Positions 58,801 to 64,000 of a DNA stretch of 64,000 nucleotides are shown here, in pieces. Source of the DNA: Populus alba (Eukaryota; Streptophyta; Magnoliopsida; Malpighiales; Salicaceae); contig NC_133296.1 in the NCBI RefSeq assembly GCF_005239225.2, positions 4,650,001 through 4,714,000 on the forward strand, written 5' to 3'. The notes under the pieces were generated by a model, which did not search any database, was not told the DNA's origin, and saw only the letters and a program-made list of their open reading frames with translations. Both the position numbers and the translations under genes were made by a program. Position 1 is the first letter of the stretch, and every line of letters begins with the position of its first letter.

Positions 58801-61800
58801 GTCTGAAAAAGGCCACATCAGTTTCAGTTGGGGAAACACATTTATTGATTGTTGGTTCCCTCTATCACCCTATCTATCTATCCAGTGATGACAAGAGTCC
58901 TCAAACACAGATGGTGCAAGTTAGGGATGAAATAGAGGAGCTTGAAGAAGATAGTATGTTTAATGATGCAGAGTCTAATCATATGTCATCTGTTGTAGAG
59001 AAGGATGATTCTGGCCAAAAGTCCATACCAAGCTTAAAAGCTCTTTGTGAAAAAGCAGCTGCAGAAAGTCTGGTTGAGCCACGAAATGCTATACAAATGC
59101 TTGAAATTGCCGATTCACTTGGAGCAGAAGATCTGAGGAAGCATTGTGAGGTATGTTTTACAGCCATGGTCTTTGCAATGATTCCCAAACCTTACACAAT
59201 GAGCTTCAACCTGTACCTAGATTAAACGTGATTCCAGACTTTTAGTTCTACATGCTTTAATATGTCAAGTGACTCAAGGCTCAGCATTTGTTGCTTATCT
59301 ATAGCTATGACAGGCAGAAAACATGATGAGCCGTCCCCCCCTCTCGCATGTGTAAAATGTTCATTTTTTTGTGAAATAAATCTGATCTACTGCACAGCAG
59401 TGCTTTATTCTATTGAAGGTTGCTTGGCTATTTCTCTAGGGTCATCCTAGAGCTTTTCTTTGCTTTTTTCGAAACTAGGTTTGAACCAAAAACTATGTTT
59501 TCTCCTTGGAACTCTTTTGACTGACTAGTCACCCCCTGAGGCCTCATGTATTAGGTGGTACATGGTTGAATGAAGCAAGGTCTTTGTTTAGCTGGCTTTC
59601 TAGGGATTGTTATATTGGTAAAAATTCCTACTAAATAGTTTATCCTAATGCATTATTGGCTATTCTTTCATCCCACTTGTCATGCTTCTTGTATGGTTAA
59701 TCTCATTCTTACGGTAAATATAGCGTTGTTAGATCAATTCTGAACTTAAAGATCCTGTTTAGATTCCCTTTCTGTATGTATTATGTATTGTATAGCACAC
59801 ATTTATCTATTTATCTGCTCTGAATAGGATCTCCATCTTTATGCAAGTATTTATTGCTATTTTCTTGTTGACAATCACGAATGGATCTCTGATGTTTGAC
59901 TAAATTCCCTGTATCTATTTTCTGCAGGATATTGCCATTCACAACCTTGATTATATTTTAACAGTCTCATCACATGCTTTTGGTAGTGCCTCACCTGAAA
60001 TTCTTGCTAATCTTGAAAATCTGTTAGACCAAAGGTCATCTGAACCGTGGAGCTATCGTAGTCTTCCATCTCCAACAGCTACTCTTCCTGTCATTATCAA
60101 TATTGAGGAAGATAGTGAAAGCGAGGTTTCAAGGACTCCTGACAATTACGGTGACAAATCCACCCCAAGGAGTGTAATAGATCAACAATTAAATTCCTTC
60201 CTACAACCCAAAGATGATCCTATTTCCAAACAAGTTCGGGCTTTACGAAAGAAGTTGCAGCAGATTGAGATGCTCGAGACAAAGCAATCTAAGGGTCATA
60301 TTCTTGATGATCAACAAATTGCAAAACTTCAGACAAGATCAATTCTTGAAAGTTCACTGGCTGAACTTGGTGCTCCAGTTGAAACAGCACTGCTAAAAGC
60401 ATCATCTTCAGCATCACCAGATGAGAAGGGGAGCAAAAAATCTGAGGTATCAAGAAAACAAAGAAGAAAGAGCAAACAACTGGCAGAACAAAGGGAAATG
60501 CCATCTGCTTTTACTAGCACTGATGCAGAATCCAGTTGTGTAAAGAATTTCATGGATGTTGAGGTCTCGCAAGTTCCCACAAATAAGGTTAGGTTTCTAG
60601 TTTTTCTGTGTGAACTCCTTCTACTATCATGAAAATTTTTAATGCACCATTGCTGATGCGTTATTTATTAAATTTTTAGATTTAAGTATGGTTACTAAAG
60701 GCTGTTTTAACCAGGAGTGTTCATCAACCCACCTATCTGCCCCACCAACTGTACTGTCCCTGACCCACTCAATCAAGAGGAGGGAAGTAGGGTCACTTAG
60801 TAGTTGTGAAATAACCAACATACTGTGTCAATTAAGGGGTTCAAAGTTTCAAGTATTTCAGGATAACTGGTTGATTAATATTAAACAATGTCCCTTTATT
60901 TTTAGCCATTCAACAGACCAAGATTTATTTCTAATTCAGGAATACTCATTCCTATCTGTCCAACATGCTGGCCTGCTAACCTGCCTGATCCAGCAAGCAT
61001 ATAGATGGATGCAGAATGTGCTCCATATCCTAGTTAGCTACCAATTTGACAATTTCGGAACTGGTTGGAAATCTCAGTCCAAAACCAACAAGGGCACGCA
61101 CCACTAGTTGCATGAGGTATCTTCTGTCAGAGAGTCGCTTGGGGGGATTCAGTTTTTGGCCCAGCACTTTTTTAAATCATCCATGTCCTTTTTGAGATTT
61201 GTTTAAATTAGGCTAAAAGATCTCATTATTTTCTCTGTGAATCCAGTGCATTTGCTGAATTTGCATCTCAGTATTGTAAAGTGTCAAGGTTTAACTGAGT
61301 AGCAGGTGCTGGTTTTGATTCCACCTATAATTCGCATGATTGGTGGCAACGGCCTTGACAATATCCCAATCTTAATCTGCGTGGTTGTTTAGAAATACTG
61401 TTAGGATAACTGTTGTAATATCTATTTAACTCCATAGGCTGATCGCATATTCTAGGAGGAGGAGGTTCTCATTAATTAGTTTTTTCTTAATTTAGTTAAC
61501 TGTCCTTGTGTTAACCAAGTCTCCGACTGGACTCCTCAGTGGTTAAGACTTGGGATTTCTACTAGGAGCTTTCAGGACATTGGAAGGGGTGGAGTGGGGA
61601 GTTTAGGAATTGGGGGAAGGCTAGCTAACCCCCATAATATAGTCCAAGGCTCTTTGGGTCTTTCATTGGAGCGAAAGAGGTCGTAAAGTTAACTTCAGAT
61701 TTTCTTGAATAACTAGTTACATTTGCTGAATTGTTCAAGTTAATGTTTAATAGGAGGAAGAGACCATGTTTAGTGGAAGTGTGGTGAACCAAACTTCTAA

Positions 61801-62870
61801 AGAGATCGGATTCTTTGTTCAGAAGAAATCAGGTTCAGACTTGCCAAAAAATAAGATTTCATCTCCAGCAGTATCCAAGAAAAAGAACCGCAGGGGTGGG
61901 CTTTCCATGTTCTTGAGTGGTGCCCTGGATGAGGTCCCCAAAGATGCTGCTCCCCCTCCACCAACACCCAGAAGTGAGGGTCCTGCATGGGGTGGGGCTA
62001 AGGTTTCAAAGGAATCTGCTTCACTTCGTCAAATACAGGATGAACAGAGCAAAACCAAATTGAATATACCAACTAGGAACAAAGATCAGGTGGAAGATTA
62101 TTTTGATAGTAGAAGTGATGGAAAAGTTTTGTTGAGCTCACTTATGCCTTCCAAACCAATTCCTTTGGTGTCAGTACCAGCATCACAGGCATCTGATGCA
62201 GAAATAAATACACCCTCGTGGGCTTCCGGGACTCCTCCACTTCTTTCTCGACCATCACTTAGAGACATCCAAATGCAGCAGGTATACAATTTCATACCTT
62301 GCTGTGTCTTACCATTTTTTGTAATTGAATTGCTGTCCTTTTCTGTACATGATAATTTGTTATATGAGCATATAACTGCTCTGCGTTACAAGAATGCAAC
62401 AAGATACATCATCATTTTCTTAGTGATACAGGCTAATATATTATTTCTTTAGGTCGCCAATATATTCTGTGGACAAAGTCATTTCATTTCTGGAAAACAC
62501 AATCCATACTTTATGTTGGAAGAATGTCTAGATTGAATTACCAAGCCTTCTTTCTATTTTTGTTTCAATTTCTTTTCTGAAGTTCAAGTCTGCATTTTTA
62601 TTATACCTTAGTGATCTTATTCTTTTTTTGCTAATCTCATGACAGGGAAAGCGACATCAAAGTATATCCCATAGTCCAAAGATGAGAACACATGGATTCT
62701 CAGTTTCCACAGGTCAGGGCTCTCCATCAGATTCTCCAGGAATGAACCGCTGGTTCAAACCTGAGGTTGACACTCCATCATCGATCCGTTCGATTCAGAT
62801 CGAGGAAAAGGCTATAAAGGATCTGAAGCGCTTCTACAGTAGTGTTAAGATTGTCAAGAACCCATCTTAA
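55884..62870 (+). CDS. Ankyrin-repeat, RCC1-propeller and BACK-like protein, IBTK-related
   Basis: Ten coding exons: 55884-56159, 56821-56998, 57102-57330, 57505-57644, 57917-58203, 58349-58561, 58659-59150, 59928-60587, 61754-62281, 62646-62870. They join in frame to 1075 residues. Ankyrin repeats lie at about residues 28-125 (NVFGLTPLHIATWRNHIPIV, GWSSLHRALHFGHLAVASIL). RCC1-type blades run from about 150 to 515, with repeated AKxHTxxxxxGGEVxTWG and EGQLGYG cores. An acidic linker follows, then a BACK-like helical segment (about 570-640: LEIADSLGAEDLRKHCE). The C-terminal third is rich in Ser, Lys and Pro and has SLRQIQDEQSK, a motif kept in IBTK relatives. Human IBTK is ankyrin-RCC1-BTB-BTB; here no BTB core lies between the RCC1 part and the BACK-like part. 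IBTK binds CUL3, but whether the plant protein does is unknown. The start codon is ATG 55884. Confidence 0.85.
61510..61690 (+). mobile_element. Possible SINE remnant in intron 8
   Basis: GGACTCCTCAGTGGTTAAG (61534-61552) looks like a tRNA-derived box A with its following D-loop. Downstream are GGGGTGGAGTGGGGAG-like and CTAACCCCCATAATATAG stretches like the middle of plant SINEs. No clear box B, tail or target duplication is present, so this is a weak call. Confidence 0.3.
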
Positions 62871-64000
62871 GATGGCTGTATGATTTAACTTCAGTACTTG
62901 GCAACAGCGGCGCTTCGTTGCTCTTGTTTTCAGTTCCATGCACTGCTATAATTTCACTGTACAGAGGTTACATTGTACATTCTGTTCTAGTTTTTAGAGT
63001 AGTTTTCATCCCTTCTATCTTAAGGACCTAGATGAATAAATTCTCAGATGTCCCTTCATTCTTTTTCAACAAGAGATAATTTTGAATAACAAAATCAATT
63101 GTTCATTTTAATAAGATGTGAACAAAGGGCTGATGTTCATCAGCAAAATAATCATCATATCAAGCTGTGAGCAATTGTATCACTCTTTTGTTTGGTTATA
63201 GGATTATCAATGCTTAAACACACTGTATTTATCTTCATAATAAATTAGATTTTGTCCTAAAATCTAATTCGTGTGCATGGTAAAAGTCCTATCATGGACC
63301 TGCTAACCTTTAAGAATATGGTATTTATGATTTTTTAAGAAATTAAGATCTTCCAAGTTGTTTGTACCGTGATAAAAATTATTGCTTCATGCGGGATAAA
63401 AAGCTTATCGAAAGTACTTTTGGTCGAAAATACCGTTTTCTCAACAAGAGGTTGTGGGGATACTTATGGTATTTATGATTTCTTGATAATAGAGTGGCAT
63501 ATACTAAAAACCGTAGGCGTGAGCTCCAATTCTTTGACTTTGAAAATCGGGGAATCCGCAGCAGCTAATAAACGGTCAACGGCATGGTAAAATCATTCAG
63601 CACCAATAAATTATTAATTAGAAGGTGAATTTAGTGTTCATCTCTTTACAAAACATTATTGACAGTGCTGTTTTTTTTTAAAAACATTTAATTTTATAAT
63701 TTAATACTAAATTTATTTGGGATGAAACTTCATCATTTATTTTGATTTACAAAATATTATTTAATTTTACAAAACATTTTTATTTAACTTTATCATTTAA
63801 TATCGAGTTTATTAAAAATTTAACTTTATAATTTATTTTAATTTAATTTCTATAACATTATCCTCATCCCATGATCTAATTTGTAAGTTTGTCAAGTTAA
63901 TATGAGTTGACTCTAGTTTTTTTTAAGTATTTTTTAATTATTTTTTTAATTTTATTTTTCAATATTGAATTTACCATTTATTTTTATGGGGTTATCTTGG
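62871..64000. other. Downstream flank
   Basis: The first 200 bases are probably the 3' untranslated region of the ankyrin/RCC1 gene. 63360-63590 is less AT-rich than its neighbours and has a 73-codon frame but no recognisable domain. TGGTATTTATGATT occurs twice (about 63318 and 63466). The last 350 bases are AT-rich spacer. Nothing else is seen. Confidence 0.45.

Noticed and set aside
60639..61107. 139-codon frame inside intron 8 of the ankyrin/RCC1 gene
   Set aside because: No recognisable domain and the exons join in frame perfectly without it (60587 to 61754).
63369..63590. 73-codon frame near the right edge
   Set aside because: Sequence is slightly less AT-rich, but no motif or organellar gene was recognised and the frame begins and ends without context.

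Overview
The window looks like nuclear DNA of a dicot, most likely a poplar or willow relative (Salicaceae). Six intact protein-coding genes are readable. Five of them are split by GT-AG introns and one (a PPR gene) is intronless, with a SAUR gene also intact. Long AT-rich spacers are full of diverged transposons. The Populus-like assignment is inference from the repeat types (AT-rich poplar-type MITE-like repeats and SINEs with a GGATGTTCAGTGGG tail) and was not tested by alignment.

Layout. 1-2384 is the end of a Ty3/Gypsy-type LTR fragment with a 40-bp tandem repeat. 7632-12166 (+) encodes the minor-spliceosome U11/U12-65K protein in 11 exons. 13222-14781 (+) is an intronless organellar PPR protein. 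18708-19300 (+) is a stellacyanin-like phytocyanin that appears broken by frameshifts. 20264-20575 (-) is a SAUR protein. 23411-24015 (-) and 26219-26990 (-) are two membrane-anchored small-heat-shock-like (RTM2-like) genes with the same exon pattern. 27360-30199 is an LTR-type retroelement remnant. 30903-31190 looks like a very small LTR element (TRIM). 31709-33097 (-) is an unusual annexin. 34117-38812 holds two tRNA-derived SINEs either side of a decayed hAT (TTF-type) transposon. 39000-46100 is intergenic, mostly diverged tandem repeats. 46290-50288 (+) encodes an RRM protein of the ACD11-binding-partner (BPA1-like) family. 50289-54150 is repeat-rich spacer. 55884-62870 (+) encodes a 1075-residue ankyrin/RCC1/BACK-like protein related to animal IBTK.

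The genes do not form a pathway; this is ordinary plant gene order. The most interesting regulatory observation is a pair of perfect U12-type 5' splice-site octamers in the leader of the U11/U12-65K gene. This suggests, but does not prove, feedback control by the minor spliceosome on its own component. Exon boundaries were worked out by hand from reading frame, splice consensus and family similarity; every coding total is a multiple of three. UTR ends and transcription starts are not established.
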